Shown here: positions 1 through 9,286 of the stretch, piece by piece
Layout of the letters: every line of letters starts with the position of its first letter
How positions within the stretch are numbered: the stretch's first letter is position 1
Origin: Peteryoungia desertarenae
Lineage (GTDB): Bacteria > Pseudomonadota > Alphaproteobacteria > Rhizobiales > Rhizobiaceae
Assembly: GCF_005860795.2 (NCBI RefSeq)
Contig: NZ_CP058350.1
Coordinates: 222,001 to 286,000, forward strand
Reading direction: 5' to 3'
Length of the DNA stretch: 64,000 nt
The notes under the pieces: generated by a model
The model's database searches: none
Told to the model about the DNA's origin: nothing
What the model saw: the letters and a program-made list of their open reading frames with translations, nothing else
Program-made: the position numbers and the translations under genes

Positions 1-1
1 T

Positions 2-889
2 GGCATTGGCTTCTTTGAAGCTGCCAACAAGGGCGCACAGGAAGCAGCCGCGGAACTCGGTGGCGTGGAAGTCATCTATACCGGCCCGACCTCGACAACA
101 GCAGAAGGCCAGATTGAGGTCATCAACTCGCTGATCGCCCAGGGCGTCGATGCTATCGCGATTTCGGCAAATGATCCGGATGCCGTGGTACCCGCTTTGA
201 AGCGCGCAATGGATCGCGGGATCAAGGTTATCTCATGGGATTCGGGCGTTGCCGCTGAAGGCCGCATCATGCATCTCAACCCGTCGTCCAACGCGCTGAT
301 CGGCAAGATGTGCCTGCAGCTCGCGGCAAACCATCTGCCAGACGGCAAGGGTGACTTCGCGATCCTGTCTGCCACGACCACCTCGACCAACCAGAACATC
401 TGGATCGAGGAAATGAAGAAGCAGCTTTCGGACTTCCCCGGACTGAACCTCGTCACCACAGTCTATGGAGACGACCTTGCCGACAAGAGCTACCGTGAAG
501 CCAATGGCCTTTTGACCTCGCAGCCTAACGTGAAGGTCATCGTTGCACCGACCACGGTAGGCGTTCTGGCCGCCTCACAGGCCGTCAAGGATGCAGGCAA
601 GATCGGCGAAGTCTACGTCACCGGCCTCGGCCTTCCCTCTGAAATGGCAGGCGCCATCCAGTCGGGTGCAACCAAGGAATTCGCTATTTGGAACCCGATC
701 GACCTTGGCTACTCTGCCACGCAGATCGCTTATCGCCTCGTAAAGGGTGAGACGGATGCGGCCCCCGGCTCCGAGATCGAAGCCGGTCGTATGGGCAAGA
801 TCGCTGTCGGCGAAGGTGGTGAAGCTGCCATGGCCGACCCCTTCGTCTACGATGCCTCCAACATCGAAGAGTTCTCCAAGATCTTCTGA
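2..889 (+). CDS. rhaS: Rhamnose ABC transporter substrate-binding protein (5' partial)
   Basis: Periplasmic sugar-binding protein of the RbsB/RhaS type that would deliver L-rhamnose to the RhaT/RhaP/RhaQ importer. The window opens inside the gene; 295 residues are visible and roughly 35, including the signal peptide, lie upstream. The visible part reads as the two-lobed Peripla_BP_4 fold, with segments such as AISANDPDAVVPALKRA and VISWDSGV typical of the family. The assignment to rhamnose rests on the genes that follow (ATPase, two permeases, mutarotase, FGGY kinase), which match the order rhaS-T-P-Q-U-K known from Rhizobium leguminosarum. A strong hairpin lies just after the stop codon. Confidence 0.9.
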   Translation, partial: GIGFFEAANKGAQEAAAELGGVEVIYTGPTSTTAEGQIEVINSLIAQGVDAIAISANDPDAVVPALKRAMDRGIKVISWDSGVAAEGRIMHLNPSSNALIGKMCLQLAANHLPDGKGDFAILSATTTSTNQNIWIEEMKKQLSDFPGLNLVTTVYGDDLADKSYREANGLLTSQPNVKVIVAPTTVGVLAASQAVKDAGKIGEVYVTGLGLPSEMAGAIQSGATKEFAIWNPIDLGYSATQIAYRLVKGETDAAPGSEIEAGRMGKIAVGEGGEAAMADPFVYDASNIEEFSKIF

Positions 890-906
890 TCCTCTGGAAA
901 CCCTAT

Positions 907-927
907 CCCGGCGGCACTGCCGCCGGG
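907..927 (+). promoter_or_regulatory. Intercistronic hairpin between rhaS and rhaT
   Basis: A perfect 9-bp GC stem (CCCGGCGGC / GCCGCCGGG) with a 3-base loop begins 18 bases after the rhaS stop. No T-run follows, so it is not a normal intrinsic terminator. Such hairpins after binding-protein genes often protect the upstream mRNA from 3' decay or attenuate downstream transcription, giving more binding protein than transporter; that role is inferred. Confidence 0.6.
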
Positions 928-950
928 ACCTGTCGACAGCCGGTAAAGCG

Positions 951-2486
951 ATGATGACCGTTCAAACTTCAAAATTGACCGCCGGCACAACGCCGGTCGA
1001 TGACCCCTTGTTGGAAATGCGGGGCATTTCCCAGATATTCCCGGGGGTGAGGGCGCTGGATCGTGTGGATATCGCCCTTTATCCCGGCAAGGTCACCGCC
1101 TTGATCGGGGAGAACGGCGCCGGGAAATCCACACTGGTGAAAATCCTGACCGGCATCTATCGACCCAATGAAGGCGAGATCCGGATCGACGGGAAACCGA
1201 TTTCATTATCCAATGCACAAGATGCAATCGATGCCGGCGTTACGGCCATCCACCAGGAAACTGTGCTTTTCGATGAACTCAGTGTCGGCGAAAACATCTT
1301 CCTCGGGCATGCACCAAAGAACCGTTTTGGTCTCATCGACTGGAAAAGCATCAACAGCCGGGCCCGTATACTGCTGGAAGCGCTGGAAAGTAAGATTGAT
1401 CCGACCACCCGGCTGAAAGATCTTTCGATCGCCCAGCGCCATCTGGTCGCGATCGCCCGCGCACTCTCTGTCGATGCCCGCATCGTCATCATGGACGAAC
1501 CGACAGCCGCCCTTTCGCGCAAGGAAATCGACGATCTCTTCCGCATCGTTGAAAACCTCAAGCAGCAGGGCAAGGCTATCCTTTTCATCAGCCACAAATT
1601 CGACGAGCTTTATGAGATCGCCGATCATTATGCCGTCTTCCGCGACGGGCGCATGGTCGGTTCTGGTCTGTTGAAATCCACGGCGCAGGACGAGATCGTC
1701 CGCCTGATGGTCGGTCGCGACGTGAATGAGGTCTTTCCGAAGACTGCCGTTGAAATTGGCCCCACGGTTCTTTCCGTCAGAGGCTATTCCCACGAGACCG
1801 AATTCCGCGACATCTCCTTTGATCTGCGGCGCGGCGAAATCCTTGGAGTCTACGGCCTGATCGGTGCCGGCCGGTCCGAACTCTGCCAGTCGCTTTTCGG
1901 CGTGACGAGACCGGCTGCCGGCACGCTGCAACTGAATGGCCAGCCAATCAGCATAGGCTCGCCAACCGACGCGATCGCCGCCGGCATCGTCTACGTCCCC
2001 GAAGAACGCGGACGTCACGGGCTGGCGCTCGAAATGCCGATCTACCAGAACATGTCGCTGCCTTCGCTGATCCGGACCTCTGTCCGCGGCTTCCTGAAGG
2101 CGGCCAATGAATTCGCCCTGGCACGGAAATATGCCGAACGGCTGGATCTGCGAGCCGCCGCTCTCTCGGTGCCGGTCGGCACTCTTTCCGGCGGCAATCA
2201 GCAGAAGGTTGTCATCGGCAAATGGCTTGCGACTGCGCCGAAGGTCATCATTCTCGACGAGCCGACCAAGGGTATCGACATCGGCTCCAAGGCAGCCGTC
2301 CACGCCTTCATCTCCGAACTGGCAGGCGAAGGTCTCTCCATCATCATGATCTCGTCCGAACTGCCGGAAATCCTCGGCATGTCTGACCGCGTCATGGTCA
2401 TGCGCGAAGGCCTGTCCGCCGGCATTTTCGAGCGCGATCAACTGACGGCGGAACGGCTGGTCCGCGCCGCAACCGGCAATGCCTGA
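951..2486 (+). CDS. rhaT: Rhamnose ABC transporter ATP-binding protein
   Basis: Two-domain sugar ABC ATPase (RbsA/XylG type, 511 residues) that would power rhamnose uptake. The first cassette has a normal Walker A (GENGAGKST, near residue 53), signature region LSIAQRHLVAIARAL and Walker B VIMDEP. The second has the degenerate Walker A of this family (GLIGAGRSE), signature LSGGNQQK and Walker B IILDEPTKG. I place the start at the ATG at 951 (a second ATG follows at 954). The frame stays open further upstream into rhaS, but that part does not resemble the family. In R. leguminosarum nomenclature RhaT is the ATPase, not the E. coli rhamnose-proton symporter of the same name. Confidence 0.92.
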   Translation: MMTVQTSKLTAGTTPVDDPLLEMRGISQIFPGVRALDRVDIALYPGKVTALIGENGAGKSTLVKILTGIYRPNEGEIRIDGKPISLSNAQDAIDAGVTAIHQETVLFDELSVGENIFLGHAPKNRFGLIDWKSINSRARILLEALESKIDPTTRLKDLSIAQRHLVAIARALSVDARIVIMDEPTAALSRKEIDDLFRIVENLKQQGKAILFISHKFDELYEIADHYAVFRDGRMVGSGLLKSTAQDEIVRLMVGRDVNEVFPKTAVEIGPTVLSVRGYSHETEFRDISFDLRRGEILGVYGLIGAGRSELCQSLFGVTRPAAGTLQLNGQPISIGSPTDAIAAGIVYVPEERGRHGLALEMPIYQNMSLPSLIRTSVRGFLKAANEFALARKYAERLDLRAAALSVPVGTLSGGNQQKVVIGKWLATAPKVIILDEPTKGIDIGSKAAVHAFISELAGEGLSIIMISSELPEILGMSDRVMVMREGLSAGIFERDQLTAERLVRAATGNA

Positions 2487-2494
2487 GGTGAGAC

Positions 2495-3490
2495 ATGCCA
2501 AACCTGCTGAAAAACCGTGAACTTCTCCTCGCATTCATCATCATCGGCATGATCTTTGGCTTTTCGACGCGAGCCGAAAACTTCGCAAGCCCTGTCAATC
2601 TCGCCAATATCTTCAACGATACGGCGATCCTGATCATCCTGGCGCTCGGCCAGATGGTGGTCATCCTGACCAAATCGATTGACCTGTCTGTGGCCGCAAA
2701 CCTTGCCTTTACCGGCATGGCCGTCGCCATGCTTGATGCAGCCATGCCTGGCTTCCCTCTGCTTTTGCTGGTGCTGGTCGCAATCGGCATTGGAGCGACG
2801 CTGGGCGCCATCAATGGTTTTCTCGTTTGGGCGCTCAGCATTCCGCCGATCGTCGTGACACTCGGCACGCTTACCATCTATCGCGGCATGAGTTTCGTCC
2901 TGTCCGGCGGCGCCTGGGTCAACGCTCATCAGATGCAACCGGATTTCCTCGGCGTACCGCGCATGCCGGTGCTTGGCCTACCGATCCTGTCCTGGATTGC
3001 CATTGCAGCGGTCATCCTCGTCGGCTTCATTTTGACGCGCACCTCATTCGGCCGATCGACCTATGCCGCAGGCGGAAATCCGGTGGCCGCAGTATACGCC
3101 GGCATCAATGTCGGACGCGCACGCTTCCTGGCCTTCGTTCTCTCCGGTGCATTGGCTGGCCTTGCAGGTTACCTTTGGGTCTCGCGTTATGCCGTCGCCT
3201 ATGTCGATATCGCCGCCGGCTTCGAACTCGACAGTGTCGCGGCCTGCGTCATCGGCGGTATCTCGATTGCGGGCGGCATTGGCACGGTCATTGGTACAGT
3301 CTTGGGCGCGCTCTTCCTCGGGGTAATCAAGAACGCCCTGCCCGTCATCGGTATCTCGCCTTTCGCTCAGATGGCAATCTCCGGCATCGTGATTGTTCTG
3401 GCTGTTGTCTTCAATGCAAGGGCCGAAGCAAGGAAGGGCCGCATCATCCTGCGCGACAGCGCAGCAAAGTCTACGGAGGTGAGCGCATGA
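2495..3490 (+). CDS. rhaP: Rhamnose ABC transporter permease
   Basis: Integral membrane permease of the BPD_transp_2 (RbsC-like) family, 331 residues, almost entirely hydrophobic with about 8-10 membrane segments. The cytoplasmic coupling region around SVAACVIGGISIAGGIGTV, about 80 residues from the end, is typical of sugar permeases. It starts 8 bases after rhaT behind a good ribosome-binding site (GAGGTGAG). Its last four bases overlap the start of the second permease (ATGA), so the two are probably translated as a coupled pair forming a heterodimeric channel. Confidence 0.9.
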   Translation: MPNLLKNRELLLAFIIIGMIFGFSTRAENFASPVNLANIFNDTAILIILALGQMVVILTKSIDLSVAANLAFTGMAVAMLDAAMPGFPLLLLVLVAIGIGATLGAINGFLVWALSIPPIVVTLGTLTIYRGMSFVLSGGAWVNAHQMQPDFLGVPRMPVLGLPILSWIAIAAVILVGFILTRTSFGRSTYAAGGNPVAAVYAGINVGRARFLAFVLSGALAGLAGYLWVSRYAVAYVDIAAGFELDSVAACVIGGISIAGGIGTVIGTVLGALFLGVIKNALPVIGISPFAQMAISGIVIVLAVVFNARAEARKGRIILRDSAAKSTEVSA

Positions 3491-4503
3491 GCACGACCGG
3501 AAGTGAAACTATTGTCAGGCGACAGATCCCGGATCGGCTCGACACTCCGTTGAAGCGTGCCTTCGGTAGCTGGGAAATGCTGCTTTTCGCCGTCGCGATC
3601 GCGATCTTCATCGCCAATTCTCTGGCTTCACCTTACTTCCTCAATGCTTGGAACCTTTCGGACGCGACATTCAACTTTACAGAGAAGGCAATGATCGCCT
3701 TTGCCATGGCGCTCTTGATCATTGCCGGCGAAATCGACCTCTCTGTTGCGGCGATCATCGCGCTCGCTTCCACCGCTATGGGCTTTGCCGTCCAGATGGG
3801 GGTCAGCACTCCGGGACTGGTCGCCATTGGTATCACGACAGGCCTTGCCTGCGGGGCCTTCAACGGCCTTCTCGTTGCCGTGTTCAAGCTGCCTTCCATT
3901 GTCGTAACGATTGGCACGATGAGCCTGTTTCGCGGCATTTCCTATCTGGTGCTCGGCGATCAAGCATTCGGCAAGTATCCCGCCGACTTTGCCTTCTTCG
4001 GTCAGGGCTATGTCTTCTGGGTCATCTCGTTCGAGTTCGTGCTCTTTCTCATTGTGGCTGCCATCTTCGGCGTGATCCTGCACGCAACCAATTTCGGGCG
4101 GCAAGTCTATGTGATCGGAAACAATCCACTGGCCGCGCGCTTTTCCGGCATCCCGGTGGAAAGGGTGAAGTTCAAGCTCTTCCTGCTGACAGGCTTGATG
4201 AGCGGCATTGCCGCGATCTGCCTGACGTCGAGACTGGGCTCGACCCGACCCTCGATCGCACAGGGATGGGAACTCGAAGTGGTCACGATGGTCGTCCTCG
4301 GCGGTGTCTCCATCCTCGGAGGCTCCGGCACCATTCTGGGTGTCTTCATCGCTGCCTTCGTCATGGGTCTCGTAACCTTCGGCCTCGGCCTTCTGAATGT
4401 CCCCGGCATTGTCATGTCGATCTTCATAGGCCTGCTGCTGATCATCACCATCGCCCTTCCCATCATTGCCCGCAGGATAAAGCACGCAAGGAGCGCCGGA
4501 TGA
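3487..4503 (+). CDS. rhaQ: Rhamnose ABC transporter permease, second subunit
   Basis: Second RbsC-like permease (338 residues), partner of RhaP. A soluble N-terminal stretch of about 35 residues precedes the first membrane segment. The conserved loop [19 protein letters not shown] corresponds to the ATPase contact region seen in the first permease. The ATG at 3487 overlaps the rhaP stop as ATGA; the frame is open further upstream but only as an unrelated out-of-frame reading of rhaP. The 3' end overlaps the mutarotase gene by four bases in the same way. Confidence 0.9.
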   Translation: MSTTGSETIVRRQIPDRLDTPLKRAFGSWEMLLFAVAIAIFIANSLASPYFLNAWNLSDATFNFTEKAMIAFAMALLIIAGEIDLSVAAIIALASTAMGFAVQMGVSTPGLVAIGITTGLACGAFNGLLVAVFKLPSIVVTIGTMSLFRGISYLVLGDQAFGKYPADFAFFGQGYVFWVISFEFVLFLIVAAIFGVILHATNFGRQVYVIGNNPLAARFSGIPVERVKFKLFLLTGLMSGIAAICLTSRLGSTRPSIAQGWELEVVTMVVLGGVSILGGSGTILGVFIAAFVMGLVTFGLGLLNVPGIVMSIFIGLLLIITIALPIIARRIKHARSAG

Positions 4504-4823
4504 GCAATCTGGAAACCTATGCATTCAAGATGCAACTCAATCCGGGCATGGAAGCCGAATACAGGAGGCGCCATGATGAGATCTGGCCGGAATTGCTGGA
4601 GCTTTTAACGAACGCCGGTGTCAGCGATTACTCGATCCATCTCGATCGCGAGACAAACACGCTGTTTGGCGTCCTGAAGCGACCTGCCAATCACGGCATG
4701 GCGGGCTTGCCGGAGCATCCGGTAATGAAGCGCTGGTGGGCGCATATGGCCGATATCATGGAAACGAACCCTGACAACTCGCCAGTCGCAAAAGATCTCG
4801 TTTTGGTTTTCCACGCGCAATGA
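4500..4823 (+). CDS. rhaM: L-rhamnose mutarotase
   Basis: 107-residue enzyme that interconverts alpha and beta anomers of L-rhamnose so that downstream enzymes get the right anomer. It is called rhaU in R. leguminosarum. Residues matching the known RhaM active site are visible: Tyr21, His25 and the tandem Trp79-Trp80. Length equals the family norm (about 104). It overlaps both neighbours by ATGA junctions, placing it firmly inside the rhamnose operon. Confidence 0.93.
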   Translation: MSNLETYAFKMQLNPGMEAEYRRRHDEIWPELLELLTNAGVSDYSIHLDRETNTLFGVLKRPANHGMAGLPEHPVMKRWWAHMADIMETNPDNSPVAKDLVLVFHAQ

Positions 4824-6187
4824 GCAACCGGACACCAGCGCGCATAGCTGTCATCGACATCGGCAAGACAAATGCCAAGGTCGTGGTGGTGGACGCCGCA
4901 TCCGCACGCGAACTTGGCCTGCGCAAGACGCCAAATACCGTCCGGCGCACGGCCCCATATCCCCATTTCGATACGGAAGCGCTGTGGCAATTCATCCTTT
5001 CAGCATTGAAAGATCTGGCCGTTGAGCCGGGTTACGACGCCATTTCCATCACGACCCATGGCGCGAGTGCCGCACTTCTGGACGCGCAGGGCAATCTCGC
5101 TTTGCCCGTTCTGGAATACGAGCATCTCTATCCGGACGAGATCAACCGAAGCTATGACCAGCTTCGTCCAGATTTCGGTCAAACTTTTTCGCCTTGTCTC
5201 GCCGGTGGGCTGAACCTCGGAGCGCAATTCCACTATCAGAAGACCGCCTACCCCAAGGAGTTTGCCCGGGTCGCCACGATCGTGACCTATCCTCAATACT
5301 GGGCTTTCAGGCTGACCGGTGTCGCGGCCAACGAAACAACGTCTCTCGGCTGCCATACGGACCTCTGGCTTCCTTTCGACAAAACCTACTCCCCCCTCGT
5401 CGACAGGCTTGATATCCGCGACAAGCTCGCACCGATACGATCAGCCTTTGACGTACTGGGAGATGTCCGTCCCGAAATTGCGACGGCGATTGGCCTGACA
5501 AAGCCGGTATCCGTTCAATGCGGAATTCACGATTCCAATGCCTCTCTCCTTCCCCACCTGATCGGCTTCGGAGCGCCCTGCACCGTCGTCTCAACGGGAA
5601 CCTGGGTCATCTGCTTTGCCGCCGGAGGCAAACCGGAAAACCTCGACCCGATGCGAGATACACTGGTCAACGTCGATGCCTATGGCAATCCAGTGCCTTC
5701 GGCCCGATTTATGGGGGGACGGGAATGGGAACTGTTGACCGCTGGCTTGCCGGCGATCACTGAAAGCGAGGCGGCAGATGCCCTAAACGACGTCATCGCT
5801 AAAAGGATCATGCACCGACCGGGCCTGGTAAACGGCAGCGGCCCCTTCCCCACGGGTGAAGGCCGTTGGACCAGGGTCCCGGAAACGCCAGCCGCGACCC
5901 ATGCTGCTGCGAGCCTGTATGAAGCACTGATGACGGCAACCTGCCTGGACCTCATTGCAGCAGACGGGCCGATCATTATTGAAGGTCCCTTTGCGTCCAA
6001 TGGTATCTACACCGCCGCACTCGCCAGCCTGACCGGGCGCTCCGTCTACATTTCCCAGGCCATCACCGGGACTGCGATCGGTGCGGCTCTGCTGACAGGG
6101 ACAAGCCCGGTGTCTGAACTGGCTCCCGTACCGTCCAACGGACTTGTCCTCAATGACTATGCTACCCATTGGCGCGCATTGAATTGA
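4820..6187 (+). CDS. rhaK: Rhamnose kinase, FGGY family
   Basis: FGGY carbohydrate kinase of 455 residues. The N-terminal phosphate-binding strand [14 protein letters not shown] and the C-terminal ATP-site segment [10 protein letters not shown] are visible. In R. leguminosarum the equivalent kinase is needed not only for rhamnose breakdown but for activity of the ABC transporter itself. It is the last gene of the operon, coupled to the mutarotase by an ATGA overlap. No obvious intrinsic terminator follows in the 167-base gap before the next gene. Confidence 0.9.
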   Translation: MSNRTPARIAVIDIGKTNAKVVVVDAASARELGLRKTPNTVRRTAPYPHFDTEALWQFILSALKDLAVEPGYDAISITTHGASAALLDAQGNLALPVLEYEHLYPDEINRSYDQLRPDFGQTFSPCLAGGLNLGAQFHYQKTAYPKEFARVATIVTYPQYWAFRLTGVAANETTSLGCHTDLWLPFDKTYSPLVDRLDIRDKLAPIRSAFDVLGDVRPEIATAIGLTKPVSVQCGIHDSNASLLPHLIGFGAPCTVVSTGTWVICFAAGGKPENLDPMRDTLVNVDAYGNPVPSARFMGGREWELLTAGLPAITESEAADALNDVIAKRIMHRPGLVNGSGPFPTGEGRWTRVPETPAATHAAASLYEALMTATCLDLIAADGPIIIEGPFASNGIYTAALASLTGRSVYISQAITGTAIGAALLTGTSPVSELAPVPSNGLVLNDYATHWRALN

Positions 6188-6354
6188 GGGCAAGCGTTTC
6201 TATTTCCTGCATATTCTCTTTCCTTGGGAAGCTCGGTCGGCAGCAGGAGCAAAGACCAATAGGCGCATATTTGCGTTAATTTAACATATCCTCATCTAGT
6301 CTCTTCTACCAAGGCGCGAGTTGGAAGCGGCGTGCAGATGAGGATGCGTATGAT

Positions 6355-8337
6355 ATGAAGACAGCGATCAGCCAGTTTTGGGATGTGTTCAGGGTACCGA
6401 ACGGCAATCCGGAACTGACGCTTGCGCAGTATGAAGCTTTCTCGAAACAGGTGCCGCTTCTCTATTTCATACTCGCGACAAATCTGATCTCGCTGTCATG
6501 GACCCATCAGGGCGTCGCACCCGACTATCTCGTCCGCTACATTCCAGGGCTATTGGTTCTCGCCTTTGCATTGCGCGGAGTCATCTGGTTCACCCGGCGG
6601 AAGATGAGGGTTACTGCCGAGCAGGCTTTCCGCAAACTGAGATCGACAAATCGTCTGGCGATCCCGATTGCGGTCGTCTGCACCGCCTGGGCTCTTGCTG
6701 TTTTCCCTTATGGAAACGCCCATCAGCAAGCGCATGTCGCCTTCTTTATGGCCATCACCGTCATCGGCTGTATCTTCTGTCTGATGCACCTGCGCTCGGC
6801 CGCCTTGATGGTGACTATCCTGGTCAACTTCCCCTTCTTCGTGTTCATGGTGTGGACGGGTGAGCCGACATTTATTGCAACGGGAGTAAATGTCATCCTC
6901 GTCTGCATGGCCATGGTCATGATCCTGCTGACGCACTATCGCGATTTTCGGCAATTGCATGAAACGAGCCAGGTTCTGATGCTGCAGCAAACGGCTCTGC
7001 AGGAACAGAACAAGGCGATGCAGGCCCTGTCTGACGAGAACTTGCGGCTCGCCAATCTCGACAGCCTGACAATGCTCGCCAATCGCCGCTGCTTTTTCCA
7101 AAGCCTCGATATTCAGTTCGAGCGGGCACGGAAATCAGGCACTCAACTCGCTATCGGCGTTATCGATCTTGATGGCTTCAAGCCGATCAACGATATGTTC
7201 GGCCATGCTGCGGGTGACAAAGTGCTTGTCGAGGTCGGTGAACGGCTGAGCCGGATGGCCACAGGCGATTTGTCGGTCTACCGCCTGGGAGGCGACGAGT
7301 TCGCCCTTACTCTCTGCGGGGAAGTCACGGAAGCAAGGGTGCAGTCCCTGGGTGCTGCCGTCTGTGAGGCGATTGCCGAGCGCATCAACGCGGGATCAGC
7401 CGTTGTTCAGGTCACAGGTTCGATCGGATTTGCCATCTATCCAGACGTTGGAGCAAACGGGCAGGAGCTCTACGAACGGGCAGACTATGCTCTCTATGCT
7501 GCAAAGCGAAACCAGCGCGCCGGCGCAGTTATCTTCAACGCCGTCCAGGCCAGCGAGCTTTCAAGACAGAAGACTGTTGAAGAGGCATTGCTTGCCGCAG
7601 ACCTTGAAACAGAACTCCAGCTCGTCTTCCAGCCGATCATCGACATCGCCTTGGACAAAACCGTTGGTTATGAAGCACTTGTTCGCTGGCATAGTCCAAG
7701 CCTTGGTCTTGTTTCGCCGGGCGAGTTCATTCCGATCGCGGAGCATACCGGCCGCATTGGCCTGATTACCCGACTGGTTTTGAAACAGGCATTGGAAGTG
7801 GCCAAGACCTGGCCTGATGACATCTATCTCTCCTGCAACCTGTCACCCCACGATATCACCACGCCGGATTACGCCCTTCGCATTGTCTCGACCGTGATGA
7901 GCAGTGGATTCAACCCGCGACGGATCAATTTCGAGATCACCGAAACGGCCGTCATGCACGACTTCGATCAGGCAATCATTTCGATTCAGCTGCTGCGTGA
8001 CATCGGTGCTGGCGTGTCGCTCGACGATTTCGGCACCGGCTATTCGAGCCTCAATCACGTCCACAAGCTGCCGCTCACCAAAATCAAGATCGACAGCAGC
8101 TTTGTGCGCGACATCCATATCCTCCCGTCAAGCTTCCAGATCGTCAAATCCGTGCTCGCCCTGAGCGCAGAAATGGGCTTGGAAGCCATTGTAGAGGGAG
8201 TTGAAACGGCAGAGGAACTGGCGGTTTTGAAAGATCTCGGCGTTAGATCCGTTCAGGGTTTCTATTTCTCCCGCCCGGTGCCTGCGTCCGAGACAATCAG
8301 TACTCAATCCGTCGAGCGGCAGCAGATACGCGCCTGA
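6355..8337 (+). CDS. Membrane-bound GGDEF-EAL (cyclic di-GMP) protein
   Basis: 660-residue signalling protein. Residues about 35-195 form a six-helix membrane sensor region of no family I can name. It is followed by a short coiled-coil linker rich in Gln and Leu, a GGDEF domain (motif RLGGDEF near residue 311) and an EAL domain (YEALVRW near 439, DDFGTGYSS near 556). Both catalytic signatures are intact, so it could make or degrade cyclic di-GMP. The RxxD inhibitory site normally five residues before GGDEF is not present (the region reads ATGDLSVYRL). It appears monocistronic, with a purine-rich GAGGA about 12 bases before the ATG. Confidence 0.9.
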   Translation: MKTAISQFWDVFRVPNGNPELTLAQYEAFSKQVPLLYFILATNLISLSWTHQGVAPDYLVRYIPGLLVLAFALRGVIWFTRRKMRVTAEQAFRKLRSTNRLAIPIAVVCTAWALAVFPYGNAHQQAHVAFFMAITVIGCIFCLMHLRSAALMVTILVNFPFFVFMVWTGEPTFIATGVNVILVCMAMVMILLTHYRDFRQLHETSQVLMLQQTALQEQNKAMQALSDENLRLANLDSLTMLANRRCFFQSLDIQFERARKSGTQLAIGVIDLDGFKPINDMFGHAAGDKVLVEVGERLSRMATGDLSVYRLGGDEFALTLCGEVTEARVQSLGAAVCEAIAERINAGSAVVQVTGSIGFAIYPDVGANGQELYERADYALYAAKRNQRAGAVIFNAVQASELSRQKTVEEALLAADLETELQLVFQPIIDIALDKTVGYEALVRWHSPSLGLVSPGEFIPIAEHTGRIGLITRLVLKQALEVAKTWPDDIYLSCNLSPHDITTPDYALRIVSTVMSSGFNPRRINFEITETAVMHDFDQAIISIQLLRDIGAGVSLDDFGTGYSSLNHVHKLPLTKIKIDSSFVRDIHILPSSFQIVKSVLALSAEMGLEAIVEGVETAEELAVLKDLGVRSVQGFYFSRPVPASETISTQSVERQQIRA

Positions 8338-8415
8338 ATATCAGGCCACTACACCACTTTCGCGCTTGCAATGTCGCGGGTCTTCGGCAGTAATCCTTTG
8401 ACTTTCAACATTAAC

Positions 8416-8441
8416 TTGCCCCTCCCGATCAGGCGGGGCAA
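8416..8441. other. Inverted repeat between the GGDEF-EAL gene and pxpA
   Basis: A 7-bp perfect inverted repeat (TTGCCCC / GGGGCAA) with a 12-base spacer lies 79 bases after the GGDEF-EAL stop and 68 bases before the pxpA start. No T-run follows on either strand, so a terminator role is weak; it could equally be an operator or a leader hairpin for the pxp genes. Confidence 0.3.
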
Positions 8442-8508
8442 TCGTCGACAGCGCCGGTCCGCAAGCTATCGGATGCAAGGGCACCGTTGACAGACACGGG
8501 TGTAAGAC

Positions 8509-9279
8509 ATGACTGCCATCGATCTGAACAGCGACCTCGGCGAAAGCTATGGCGCCTGGGCTATGGGCGACGACGAGGCGATGCTCGCAATCGTCTCCAG
8601 CGCCAATGTCGCCTGCGGTTTCCATGCCGGCGATCCCGTCGGCATCCTGAAGACCGTGAAAGCTGCCGCAGAGCGCGGTGTCTCGATCGGGGCGCATGTC
8701 TCCTATCCCGACCGCGTCGGCTTTGGCCGGCGCGACATGGATGTCACATCAGCGGAACTGACCGCCGATGTGATCTACCAGATCGGCGCGCTGAAGGGTG
8801 TTGCGGCGGCTGCCGGCGTCACCGTCGGCTATGTGAAGCCGCATGGTGCGCTCTACAATCGCATCGCCCATGACCCGAAGCAGGGCCAGGCGGTGATCGA
8901 CGGGATCAAGGCGATCGATGCCGATCTGGTGATGATGGGGCTGGCAGGCTCGCCGATCCTCGATCTCGCCCGCGCCTCTGGGCTGAAGGTCGTTGCTGAG
9001 GCTTTCGCCGACCGCGCCTATACTCCTTCCGGTGCGCTTGTCTCCCGCCGGGAGCCGGGTGCGGTGCTGCACGATTCTGCGCTGATTGCCCGACGCATGC
9101 TGCAGCTTGCCCATGAGGGGACGATCGAGGCGATCGATGGTTCGACCATCAGGATCGAGGCTCAGTCCATTTGCGTGCATCGCGACAGCCCCGGTGCTGT
9201 CGCGATCGCGCGGGAGATCCGCCAGGCTTTCGAGAAGGACGGCATCACGGTGCGATCCTTCCTCCAAGCGCGTTCCTGA
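8509..9279 (+). CDS. pxpA: 5-oxoprolinase subunit A, LamB/YcsF family
   Basis: 256-residue LamB/YcsF-family protein. PxpA together with PxpB and PxpC forms the bacterial ATP-dependent 5-oxoprolinase that opens 5-oxoproline to glutamate. Family signatures include the N-terminal [32 protein letters not shown] and [10 protein letters not shown]. Length matches the family (about 245-255). The pxpB-pxpC fusion starts seven bases downstream, so the two are surely cotranscribed, and the biotin carboxylase gene follows. Confidence 0.9.
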   Translation: MTAIDLNSDLGESYGAWAMGDDEAMLAIVSSANVACGFHAGDPVGILKTVKAAAERGVSIGAHVSYPDRVGFGRRDMDVTSAELTADVIYQIGALKGVAAAAGVTVGYVKPHGALYNRIAHDPKQGQAVIDGIKAIDADLVMMGLAGSPILDLARASGLKVVAEAFADRAYTPSGALVSRREPGAVLHDSALIARRMLQLAHEGTIEAIDGSTIRIEAQSICVHRDSPGAVAIAREIRQAFEKDGITVRSFLQARS

Positions 9280-9286
9280 GGCTCCG

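Noticed and set aside
1206-2534. 442-codon antisense frame over rhaT
   Set aside because: It covers a well-defined two-domain ABC ATPase on the other strand; no domain or ribosome-binding site supports it.
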